Assembly: GCA_021159425.1 (NCBI GenBank)
Contig: JAGGRU010000372.1
Location: 1 to 5,136 of the forward strand
From: Sulfurovum sp.
Lineage (GTDB): Bacteria; Campylobacterota; Campylobacteria; Campylobacterales; Sulfurovaceae
Reading direction: 5' to 3'
DNA length: 5,136 nt
The notes under the pieces were generated by a model that was given only the letters and a program-made list of their open reading frames with translations, made no database searches and was not told the origin of the DNA. The position numbers were made by a program, and so were the translations under genes. Each line of letters starts with the position of its first letter. Position 1 is the stretch's first letter. This document shows, piece by piece, positions 1 through 5,136 of the stretch.

Positions 1-334
1 TAATGGTATTGACTACATCACCACCTGCGATCAATGCACCGGCGGCTTCAAATACAGCTGCGATGACAATAGCACCACCCATAGTCAGTGCTTTTGAACC
101 AACGGCCGGTCCAACATTATTCGCTACATCATTTGCACCGATGTTCATAGCCATATAGGCACCAAAGAGTGCGGCAATAGCCAGGAATACATTGTTAGGT
201 ATGCCGCCTGTACTCATAAAACTGTATGTTAGTACTGCCACCATGAAAAAGAGTGCCATACCAAGTTTTATGAAATCGAAACCACTGCCTTTTAAAGCTT
301 CTTTTTGCATTTTTTTTACTGTCTGTATTTCCAT
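1..334 (-). CDS. pit: PiT-family inorganic phosphate permease, N-terminal part (cut by window edge)
   Basis: This is the start of an inner-membrane inorganic phosphate transporter of the PiT family (PF01384), which imports phosphate or metal-phosphate by coupling to H+ or Na+. I translated 111 codons from the ATG at 334; the gene continues past the left edge. After a charged N-terminus (about residues 1-22) come a hydrophobic segment at about 23-41, a second at about 49-66, and a third at about 86-104. The family signature GANDVANNVGPAVGSKALT sits at 66-84 and includes the conserved asparagine and aspartate of the GANDVAN motif. The ATG at 334 is preferred because AAGGA lies 11 bases upstream (346-350); the next ATG, at codon 9, has no ribosome-binding site. 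The gene lies 95 bases downstream of the Na+/phosphate cotransporter on the same strand and appears to have its own promoter. Family assignment is confident; the coupling ion cannot be read from this part. Confidence 0.93.
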   Translation of the reverse strand, partial: MEIQTVKKMQKEALKGSGFDFIKLGMALFFMVAVLTYSFMSTGGIPNNVFLAIAALFGAYMAMNIGANDVANNVGPAVGSKALTMGGAIVIAAVFEAAGALIAGGDVVNTI

Positions 335-336
335 CT
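320..336 (-). repeat. 17-base direct repeat at the PiT start, copy 1
   Basis: The minus-strand segment AGATGGAAATACAGACA covers the PiT start codon and codons 2-5 (MEIQT). It recurs with one mismatch (AGATGGAGATACAGACA) at 2262-2278, just upstream of the cotransporter start. Both copies are in the same orientation. In this copy the segment is the translated N-terminus of a real gene; in the other it forms only a seven-codon mini-ORF. Confidence 0.7.
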
Positions 337-369
337 TTACTTAAATCCTTTTAATTTTCTCATATAACT

Positions 370-396
370 ATTATACTCCTCTTTGACTTAGTACAA
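370..396 (-). promoter_or_regulatory. Probable promoter of the PiT gene
   Basis: Read on the minus strand, a perfect -10 box TATAAT lies at 370-375 in the context GGAGTATAATAG, 35 bases before the PiT ATG. A possible -35, TTGTAC (391-396), stands only 15 bases upstream of it, which is shorter than the sigma-70 optimum, so the -35 call is weak. T-rich sequence follows further upstream (about 397-418). The promoter lies in the 95-base gap after the cotransporter stop. No terminator hairpin is visible in that gap, so read-through from the cotransporter is also possible. Confidence 0.5.
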
Positions 397-429
397 TAAT
401 AAAAAGTTAAATATAAATGTAGATTATAG

Positions 430-2259
430 CTACTTGTTCGAATCTAACATATTATCTATATCTTTATCATTGATAGATATGTCTTCGTGCAGTTTTTTCA
501 AATCACTGTTAATATCGATAAACAGCACTTCTGCCATAGCAATAAGGTTTTTACTAATACTATTAGCATAATCACTGTCATTCATTAAGGATGTGGCCAT
601 TTGATTGGTAATGAGACCTTTTCTGATCAATTTATCAAGTGTACCATTAGTAATGATATCATATCTTTGGGCATGTATCTTCGCTTTGGAGAGTAATAAG
701 ATAATGATATCTTCCTCATCTGTTGTTGCAATCGTATTGATATTTCTAAGTAACTCAGCCAAGCCTTTTCTAATATCGTTATATTGTTCTTTAATATGTT
801 CATTTCTACTGGATGTATATTTAAGAAGATTTTTTTGTAAATGTTTTGTACCTTTGACCGCTTCCACTATATCTCTGTTGGCAAGTTTGAGTTTGTACAA
901 CTCTTCTATATATTCCGGAGGCATATTTGCCTGTGCTTTAGTCGAAAAGTCAATAATTTCACCATAAAGATCTTTTATCCAGCGCTTATAAAACAGATCA
1001 ATATCAATAGATTTATGAGTATGTAAGTCTTCAAGCACTTCATCCAGATCCATGGATGAAAGGAGATTATTTTTTTTTAGATTTAACCCATGCGTAATAA
1101 TATCAAAAGCATTTTCATAGAGATGTTTTGTCTCCATAACAATAGCTGAGAGTGCAGTTGAGGGAAGTGTCAATACTGCATCATCCAAATATTTTTCTTT
1201 ACCTTTATTTATCCCTTTGGGTACAAACAGAGTATTTAAATATTTAACTAAAATATGTATGAATGGAGAAACTGCCAAAACACCTATAATATTGAAGATA
1301 GTATGAAACAGAGCAAGTTTCATCGTATAATTTTCAATACTGATACCAATAAGCACAGCTAAATAATCCACAAGATCAGCAAGTTGATAAATAAAGACAA
1401 TAGCGATGATGGCTGTTGTGATATTGAAAATAAAATGAGCAACAGCAAGTCGCTTACCGTTCTCATTGGATTTTAATGCTCCAAGTGCTGCCGTGACTGT
1501 TGTACCGACATTGGCTCCAATAGCCAGAGCCAGAGCATTTGCATAATCGATCTGCCCTGTAGCCAATGCAGTGATGATGATAGCCATAGTAGCAGAGCTT
1601 GATTGTATTACTACTGTAGCAATTGCACCGACAAGTACATAGACAAAAATTCCTGCATATCCTGCCATGGCATATTGAGTAAGATCGATTCCCTCTTTTA
1701 GTGTCTCAAAACCTTCTTTCATGTATCCAATTCCAAGAAAAATAATGCCTAAACCTATAAAAATGGAGGCGATACCTTTCCAAGAGTTGGATTTTAAAAA
1801 GAGAGGGATAAATATACCCATAACGATCATTGGCATGGCGTAGACAGAAATTTTTATTTTTAGTCCAAACGTAGAAACCAGCCAGGCTGTTGCAGTTGTA
1901 CCAATATTCGATCCAAAGATCACTCCCACTGCAGAAGTAAGAGTAATAAGCTCTGCGGATAAAAATGATATCACAATAATAGAGATCAAACTGGAACTCT
2001 GAATAATGGCTGTAGCAAGAAAACCGGTAGTAATGGCTTTGGGAGTAGTGCTTGTAAATTTCCCCAATACTTTTTCTAACAGGCCACCGGAAAAAGCTTT
2101 AAATCCACTTTCCATATATTCCATACCAATGAGAAAGAGCGCAATGCCTCCTAAAATAGTACTGATATCCGGATAGTGCCCTAAAAGAAATAAAGCTCCC
2201 AATAATAAGAGTATGATTATCGGCGATAAAAAACTTTTGTACATACTATGTATTAACAT
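430..2259 (-). CDS. Na+/phosphate cotransporter (NptA-type, PF02690) with C-terminal PhoU-like domain
   Basis: This is an inner-membrane protein of 609 residues, probably importing (or, in some family members, exporting) phosphate with sodium. Residues about 8-345 are strongly hydrophobic and hold the two family repeats. The first has QSSS at 87-90 and GSNIGTT at 116-122; the second has QSSS at 219-222 and GANVGTT at 248-254. Two similar helices with HFIFN (275-279) and HTIFN (319-323) follow. Residues about 360-585 are hydrophilic, charged and predicted helical, matching the PhoU-like extension typical of bacterial NptA-type proteins of roughly 550-600 residues, so the protein looks full length. 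The ATG at 2259 is the most upstream in frame, but its ribosome-binding site is poor (GGAG 11 bases away). The better site, AGGAA, serves a mini-ORF that overlaps this start (see 2253-2276). An alternative start is codon 6, with no ribosome-binding site. The gene precedes the PiT gene on the same strand and diverges from the polyphosphate kinase. Family call is firm; substrate is inferred from family. Confidence 0.92.
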   Translation of the reverse strand: MLIHSMYKSFLSPIIILLLLGALFLLGHYPDISTILGGIALFLIGMEYMESGFKAFSGGLLEKVLGKFTSTTPKAITTGFLATAIIQSSSLISIIVISFLSAELITLTSAVGVIFGSNIGTTATAWLVSTFGLKIKISVYAMPMIVMGIFIPLFLKSNSWKGIASIFIGLGIIFLGIGYMKEGFETLKEGIDLTQYAMAGYAGIFVYVLVGAIATVVIQSSSATMAIIITALATGQIDYANALALAIGANVGTTVTAALGALKSNENGKRLAVAHFIFNITTAIIAIVFIYQLADLVDYLAVLIGISIENYTMKLALFHTIFNIIGVLAVSPFIHILVKYLNTLFVPKGINKGKEKYLDDAVLTLPSTALSAIVMETKHLYENAFDIITHGLNLKKNNLLSSMDLDEVLEDLHTHKSIDIDLFYKRWIKDLYGEIIDFSTKAQANMPPEYIEELYKLKLANRDIVEAVKGTKHLQKNLLKYTSSRNEHIKEQYNDIRKGLAELLRNINTIATTDEEDIIILLLSKAKIHAQRYDIITNGTLDKLIRKGLITNQMATSLMNDSDYANSISKNLIAMAEVLFIDINSDLKKLHEDISINDKDIDNMLDSNK

Positions 2260-2276
2260 TTTGTCTGTATCTCCAT
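2253..2276 (-). promoter_or_regulatory. Possible seven-codon leader ORF (MEIQTKC) overlapping the cotransporter start
   Basis: Read on the minus strand, ATG at 2274-2276 opens a mini-ORF encoding MEIQTKC and ending in TAA at 2253-2255. The cotransporter ATG (2257-2259) lies inside it in another frame, so the mini-ORF stops four bases past the first base of the main start codon. AGGAA (2281-2285) sits four bases before the mini-ORF ATG, a better ribosome-binding site than the main gene has. This geometry would suit termination and re-initiation (translational coupling). The first five codons match the N-terminus of the PiT gene: the segment 2262-2278 matches 320-336 at 16 of 17 bases. It could be a regulatory leader, a leftover from duplication of the PiT start region, or chance. 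Translation is not demonstrated. Confidence 0.4.
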
Positions 2277-2320
2277 CTGTTTCCTGCTTTTTTATGTTTT
2301 GTTTTATTTCCTATCTGATT

Positions 2321-2349
2321 ATTATACTCTTATTCCCCCGCCAGGTAAA
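2321..2349 (-). promoter_or_regulatory. Promoter of the Na+/phosphate cotransporter gene
   Basis: On the minus strand, TTTACC (2344-2349) and a perfect TATAAT (2321-2326) are separated by exactly 17 bases, a good sigma-70-type arrangement. The -10 context AGAGTATAATAA resembles that of the PiT promoter (GGAGTATAATAG). The -10 lies 44 bases before the leader ORF ATG and 61 before the cotransporter ATG. The spacer contains an unusual GGCGGGGG run in otherwise AT-rich DNA. T/A-rich sequence upstream (about 2350-2378) could hold a phosphate-response operator, but I cannot define one. Confidence 0.6.
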
Positions 2350-2452
2350 TACAAAAACTTTAATAAATTTTAAAAAAAGACCTAATGTTGCAGTAAAAAG
2401 ATCAGCATTAATCCAAAAGAGGGTTTATAATTCTCAAAACTTCTAGCTTATA

Positions 2453-2461
2453 TGATATAAT
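2453..2461 (+). promoter_or_regulatory. Extended -10 promoter of the polyphosphate kinase gene
   Basis: TGATATAAT at 2453-2461 is a perfect extended -10 (TG, one base, TATAAT), 32 bases before the ATG at 2494. No good -35 stands at the expected distance; TTCTCA at 2431-2436 is a weak candidate with a 19-base spacer, and the extended -10 could compensate. A second TATAAT at 2426-2431 has no credible -35. The ribosome-binding site is AAGGAA at 2479-2484, nine bases before the start. The rest of the 2260-2493 spacer shows no further gene. Confidence 0.55.
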
Positions 2462-2493
2462 GTCTGAATGAATTAAAAAAGGAAAAGTAGATC

Positions 2494-3327
2494 ATGGCAG
2501 AAAAAAAAGATATAAAAAACAGAGAAAATAAAGTTCAGGTTTGGGTAAAAAAAGAGACATTGGCTTATGAAAAAGAGTTAGTTAGATTGCAAGTGGAACT
2601 TCTGAAATTACAAAATCATGTTAAAGATAAAGGGCTTAAGATCTTGATGATATTTGAAGGTCGTGATGCCGCTGGTAAAGGGGGAACCATTAAAAGAATT
2701 ATGGAACATCTTAATCCGCGTGGTGCCAGAGTCGTAGCATTGGAAAAACCAAGTAACAAAGAGACAACACAGTGGTATTTCCAAAGATATGTAACTCACT
2801 TGCCCGCTGCCGGTGAAATAGTTATGTTTGACAGAAGTTGGTATAATCGATCTATGGTTGAGCCTGTTATGGGGTTTTGTACAGAACGACAACATCATAA
2901 GTTTTTAAAAGATGCTCCTGAGTTTGAAAAGATGATTGCTGATGAAGATATAAAGATCTTTAAGTTTTATTTCTCTGTTTCCAAGAAAGAGCAAGAGCGA
3001 AGATTTAAAGCCAGAGAGACTGATCCTTTGAAACAATACAAACTCTCTCCGGTAGATAAAGAGTCACAAAAATTGTGGAATGAATATTCACTTGCAAAAT
3101 TCATGATGCTCAGTGCAACTCACACTGAAGCGGCACCTTGGACCATTGTTAAAAGTGATAATAAGAAAAAAGCCCGAATTAATGCCATTAAACATATTTT
3201 AAATTTTGTAGAGTATCCAAATAAAATTGATGCTGAAGAAATCGTAGTAGATAAAGAAATTGTTATTTATGGACGAGATGAAGCCATTGCTATGGAAAAA
3301 ATGTTTAAGTTTTCACTGAAAAAATAG
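2494..3327 (+). CDS. ppk2: Polyphosphate kinase 2 (PPK2, class I type)
   Basis: This cytoplasmic phosphotransferase of 277 residues moves phosphate between inorganic polyphosphate and nucleoside diphosphates (polyP + NDP to NTP, reversible). It has the single P-loop kinase domain of class I PPK2 proteins. The N-terminal helix (about 22-45, YEKELVRLQVELLKLQ) is typical. Walker A is G56-RDAAG-K62 with the adjacent conserved D58, and a Walker B-like strand ends in D113-R114 followed by SWYNR. The lid region with basic residues RRFKARETDPLKQYKLSP spans 169-186, and PWTIVKSD (215-222) is the late core strand. About 40 C-terminal residues follow the core. Length fits a one-domain PPK2 and no key motif is missing. 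The gene stands alone on the plus strand, divergent from two phosphate transporters, which suggests a role in storing or spending imported phosphate. Whether ADP or GDP is preferred, and the dominant direction, cannot be read from sequence alone. Confidence 0.95.
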   Translation: MAEKKDIKNRENKVQVWVKKETLAYEKELVRLQVELLKLQNHVKDKGLKILMIFEGRDAAGKGGTIKRIMEHLNPRGARVVALEKPSNKETTQWYFQRYVTHLPAAGEIVMFDRSWYNRSMVEPVMGFCTERQHHKFLKDAPEFEKMIADEDIKIFKFYFSVSKKEQERRFKARETDPLKQYKLSPVDKESQKLWNEYSLAKFMMLSATHTEAAPWTIVKSDNKKKARINAIKHILNFVEYPNKIDAEEIVVDKEIVIYGRDEAIAMEKMFKFSLKK

Positions 3328-3334
3328 ATGTATA

Positions 3335-3700
3335 TTATGAAAGTGCTTTGAGCACTTTCTCACAAAAAATCCCAAAATCCGGTAAATCTAATTTACTTTC
3401 TCTCTGTTTGGCTCCCCACATAGGTTCAGGAAAGTAAGAGTCTTCCTCAAAACGTGCCATAATATGCCAATGTACATGAGGCATGTAGTTACCAAAAGAA
3501 GCAATATTGATTTTTTTTGGCTTGTAGTAGTCTATCATCTCTTTTTCAATAATGTCTAAGAGATCATAGATCTCAAATTTAATCTCAGCAGGCACTTCAC
3601 TCATCTCTTTGTAAAGATTTTGTGTAAAAATTTTGAGCCAGGGGATTTCACTCTCTTCGATCTCAATTTTGATATTTTTGTTCTCATAGATGATTGACAT
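3335..3700 (-). CDS. HIT-domain protein (histidine triad, probable nucleotide hydrolase or transferase)
   Basis: A small cytoplasmic protein of 121 residues in the HIT superfamily, whose members act on nucleotide phosphoanhydrides or phosphoramidates such as Ap4A or AMP-lysine. The triad H75-V-H77-W-H79-I-M is intact, preceded by an asparagine (N71) in SFGNYMPH, as in the family; H77 would be the nucleophile by family analogy. The segment after the triad (RFEEDSYFPEPMWG, 83-96) is typical of the short bacterial HIT subgroup that resembles diadenosine tetraphosphate hydrolases. The ATG at 3700 overlaps the stop of the upstream Sua5-like gene by one base (TAATG) and has AAAGGA seven bases before it, so the two are almost surely co-translated. 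The stop lies eight bases from the convergent polyphosphate kinase stop. The true substrate is unknown. Confidence 0.9.
   Translation of the reverse strand: MSIIYENKNIKIEIEESEIPWLKIFTQNLYKEMSEVPAEIKFEIYDLLDIIEKEMIDYYKPKKINIASFGNYMPHVHWHIMARFEEDSYFPEPMWGAKQRESKLDLPDFGIFCEKVLKALS
3339..3359. terminator. Perfect 9-bp hairpin between convergent genes, weak terminator candidate
   Basis: GAAAGTGCT (3339-3347) and AGCACTTTC (3351-3359) form a perfect nine-pair stem with a three-base loop. The stem begins 12 bases after the polyphosphate kinase stop, but it also encodes the last residues of the HIT protein. No T-run directly follows on either strand; on the minus strand a six-T run comes about 13 bases later (3320-3325). 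It could be a shared mRNA 3'-end structure for both genes, but it is not a canonical intrinsic terminator. Confidence 0.35.
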
Positions 3701-4134
3701 TATCGTATCCTTTTTAGAGTAGTCTTTCCCAGTTGATAGATATTTGAAGCAGAATATTTTTGTTTTAATGGTGTAATAATAATATCTGCACTTTTTCTAG
3801 CAAAGTTTTCATTGTACTCTTTAGAGCTGAGGTTTGCAGATGTGGTATATGCCCAACCCAGACGATTTAAGAGTAGAAGGTGATGTCTGTCTTTTACGAC
3901 ACGGTAAGAGTATCCATTTGGCAGTATGAATGTTGTTTTGTTTGCACGTCTTACTCTGTTTCTATGAGAAGAGGGTACACGTGTGAATGTTTTAAGTGTT
4001 CGTAGAGAATTAACAGCTTTAATGTAATGCTTATGGGGAGGGCGTTGTTTGACAGTTGTGAGTCTGTCTGCATTTTGTGAAACAAAACCGATAGTGGTAT
4101 CGGTTTGTGTGAGGAAAACAAGGTTGTTAAACAT
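3700..4134 (-). CDS. Short Sua5/YciO/YrdC-like protein
   Basis: A divergent, shortened member of the YrdC/Sua5 superfamily, 144 residues against roughly 180-200 for ordinary TsaC/YrdC. The family makes threonylcarbamoyl-AMP from threonine, bicarbonate and ATP for the t6A37 tRNA modification. Visible family traces are TDTTIGF at 11-17 (matching PTDTVYGL), K29-Q-R31-P32 (the KxR region), SAN at 99-101 in YTTSANLS, and the ADIII strand at about 115-120. The usual central GPLT-type segment is absent, and the middle is very basic (R52-R63, RVPSSHRNRVRR). The start at 4134 has AAGGGGAG five bases upstream. The gene overlaps the HIT gene by one base and follows carB after 70 bases. Similar short Sua5-like proteins are, as far as I recall, common in Campylobacterota. 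Activity as a true threonylcarbamoyl-AMP synthase is doubtful; RNA or nucleotide binding is a possible alternative. Confidence 0.8.
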   Translation of the reverse strand: MFNNLVFLTQTDTTIGFVSQNADRLTTVKQRPPHKHYIKAVNSLRTLKTFTRVPSSHRNRVRRANKTTFILPNGYSYRVVKDRHHLLLLNRLGWAYTTSANLSSKEYNENFARKSADIIITPLKQKYSASNIYQLGKTTLKRIR

Positions 4135-4149
4135 GATCTCTCCCCTTGT

Positions 4150-4199
4150 AGGGTCGGTTCACCGACCAATGGTTTATTTTTGGTCGGTAAACCGACCCT
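4150..4199. repeat. Nested palindromic element downstream of carB
   Basis: Two 18-base arms, AGGGTCGGTTCACCGACC (4150-4167) and GGTCGGTAAACCGACCCT (4182-4199), are inverted copies differing at one position, separated by a 14-base AT-rich loop. Each arm is itself a palindrome (GGTCGGT, two bases, ACCGACC), so four GGTCGGT units alternate in orientation. The single non-pair (C4160 against A4189 on the plus strand) becomes a G-U wobble in minus-strand RNA, the direction of the flanking genes. It fills most of the spacer between the carB stop (4205) and the Sua5-like start (4134). No T-run follows, so a simple intrinsic terminator is unlikely. A REP- or MITE-like dispersed repeat, or an mRNA-processing or stabilising hairpin, fits better. 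Confidence 0.8.
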
Positions 4200-4204
4200 G
4201 CGTA

Positions 4205-5136
4205 TTACGCTAAATAATCCTGCAACGCTTTTGGTTCTAACTCACCACCTATAGCTTTAAGTTCCTTAATAGCAAGTGCTGTTGCTTTTGCTGCCGCAAT
4301 AGTCGTGAAGTAAGCAACATTGTTGGAAAGCACAGACTGTCTGATGGTTCTTGCATCTGTTTTAGATCCCGCATTGTCTGAAGTATTAATGGCAATGGCT
4401 ATCTCTTCATTTTTGATCATATCATCAATATTTGGACGACCTTCAGAAATTTTGAGTACTTTTGTGGAGGCTACACCCGCTTCCTGAAGTGCTGTGTGTG
4501 TTCCCGAAGTTGCAACGATCTCAAAACCGAGGTCTGTAAACATTAACCCTACTTCTCCGGCATGTTCTTTGTCATCAGCTGTCAGTGAGATGAAGAGTTT
4601 TCCTTCTAGGGGAATGTTGTTTTTGGAAGCAAACTGAGACTTGGCAAAAGACATACCAAAGTTATCAGAGATACCCATCACTTCACCGGTTGACTTCATT
4701 TCAGGCCCTAAAATAAGGTCAGAACCTGGAAGTTTGTTGAAAGGGAATACCGCTTCTTTTACTGCAACATGACCTTTTAGTTTAGGCTCCATGATTTTTT
4801 TGTCAAAATTTACTACATTGAAAGTATCATAGAATTTAAGTGACTCTTTAAGATCACCCTGGATCATCACTCTTGTAGCTACTTTAGCCAAAGGTACACC
4901 CGTTGCTTTGGAAACAAATGGTACGGTTCTTGAAGCTCTGGGGTTTACTTCAATGAGGTAAATTTCACCTTTATGGATAGCATATTGAATATTCATAAGC
5001 CCAACTACACCAAGACCAAGAGCAATCTTTGCTGTTTGCTCTTTTACTTCTTCTTGTAACTCTACTGAAATAGAAACTGGAGGAAGTGAACATGCAGAGT
5101 CACCGGAGTGGATACCTGCTTCTTCAATGTGTTGCA
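4205..5136 (-). CDS. carB: Carbamoyl-phosphate synthase large subunit, C-terminal 309 residues (cut by window edge)
   Basis: This is the C-terminal end of the CarB subunit, which makes carbamoyl phosphate from bicarbonate, ammonia (from the CarA glutaminase) and two ATP, feeding pyrimidine and arginine synthesis. The reading frame runs to the window edge, beginning QHIEEAGIHSGDSACSLPP (about residues 1-19 of the visible part). This is the end of the second ATP-grasp domain, with the metal/ATP-binding E62, N64 and R66 in LIEVNPRASRT. The linker carries PFNKLPG and LGPEMKSTGEVMG. Residues about 168-296 form the MGS-like allosteric domain, including TSGTHTAL and the SEGRPNI loop, the region that binds UMP/IMP or ornithine in known enzymes. 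The stop is at 4205. The N-terminal two thirds lie outside the window. The ATG at 4996 is only an internal methionine. Sequence agrees with E. coli CarB at many remembered positions. Confidence 0.97.
   Translation of the reverse strand, partial: QHIEEAGIHSGDSACSLPPVSISVELQEEVKEQTAKIALGLGVVGLMNIQYAIHKGEIYLIEVNPRASRTVPFVSKATGVPLAKVATRVMIQGDLKESLKFYDTFNVVNFDKKIMEPKLKGHVAVKEAVFPFNKLPGSDLILGPEMKSTGEVMGISDNFGMSFAKSQFASKNNIPLEGKLFISLTADDKEHAGEVGLMFTDLGFEIVATSGTHTALQEAGVASTKVLKISEGRPNIDDMIKNEEIAIAINTSDNAGSKTDARTIRQSVLSNNVAYFTTIAAAKATALAIKELKAIGGELEPKALQDYLA

Noticed and set aside
335..429. Terminator between the cotransporter and PiT genes
   Set aside because: Only a four-pair potential stem (GTAG/CTAC) is present near 419-433 with no strong T-run after it; not enough for a terminator call.
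605..1026. Two plus-strand ORFs (120 and 61 codons) opposite the cotransporter's PhoU-like region
   Set aside because: They lie antisense within a well-supported gene, have low-complexity hydrophobic or cysteine-rich translations, and have no convincing ribosome-binding site.
2213..2446. Plus-strand ORF of 77 codons across the cotransporter start and divergent spacer
   Set aside because: It overlaps the cotransporter start and its promoter in antisense, and the translation resembles no family and changes character from hydrophobic to basic midway; best explained as chance.
2608..2898. Minus-strand ORF of 96 codons inside the polyphosphate kinase gene
   Set aside because: It is antisense to the Walker A and B region of a confident gene; the open frame is a by-product.
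3951..4169. Minus-strand ORF of 72 codons overlapping the Sua5-like gene in another frame
   Set aside because: It starts inside the palindromic element, and the overlapping frame at 3700-4134 has the family motifs and the ribosome-binding site.
4150..4199. Reading the GGTCGGT copies as a CRISPR array
   Set aside because: The units alternate in orientation with two-base and 14-base gaps; there are no direct repeats with regular spacers and no cas genes.

Overview
The window is AT-rich, protein-coding bacterial chromosome. Gene content and the character of the proteins suggest a Campylobacterota member of the Sulfurovum/Sulfurimonas type. That placement is an inference from remembered family resemblance, not from a search. 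No tRNA, rRNA, CRISPR array, transposase or phage gene is visible.

Layout, left to right: (1) The first 334 bases hold the N-terminal 111 codons of a PiT-family phosphate permease on the minus strand, running off the left edge. (2) At 430-2259, also on the minus strand, is a complete Na+/phosphate cotransporter of the NptA/PF02690 type with a C-terminal PhoU-like helical region. (3) A 234-base divergent spacer carries one promoter facing left (for the cotransporter) and one facing right. (4) At 2494-3327 on the plus strand is a complete class I-type polyphosphate kinase 2. (5) Converging on it from the right is a minus-strand pair that overlaps by one base: a short, divergent Sua5/YciO/YrdC-like protein (3700-4134) followed by a HIT-domain protein (3335-3700). 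(6) A 70-base spacer with a striking nested palindrome separates this pair from the C-terminal 309 residues of CarB, the carbamoyl-phosphate synthase large subunit, which runs off the right edge.

The left two thirds reads as a phosphate-handling neighbourhood: two unrelated types of phosphate importer in tandem, and a polyphosphate/nucleotide phosphotransferase transcribed divergently. The right third is pyrimidine/arginine precursor synthesis (carB) plus two small nucleotide-binding proteins, possibly in one transcription unit, since no clear terminator or promoter lies between them.

The most unusual non-coding signals are two. A 17-base near-identical segment covers the start of the PiT gene and also lies just upstream of the cotransporter start, where it makes a seven-codon mini-ORF overlapping that start. 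The second is the compound palindrome downstream of carB, built from four alternating copies of GGTCGGT. I see no convincing wholly new multi-gene system; the proteins belong to known families.
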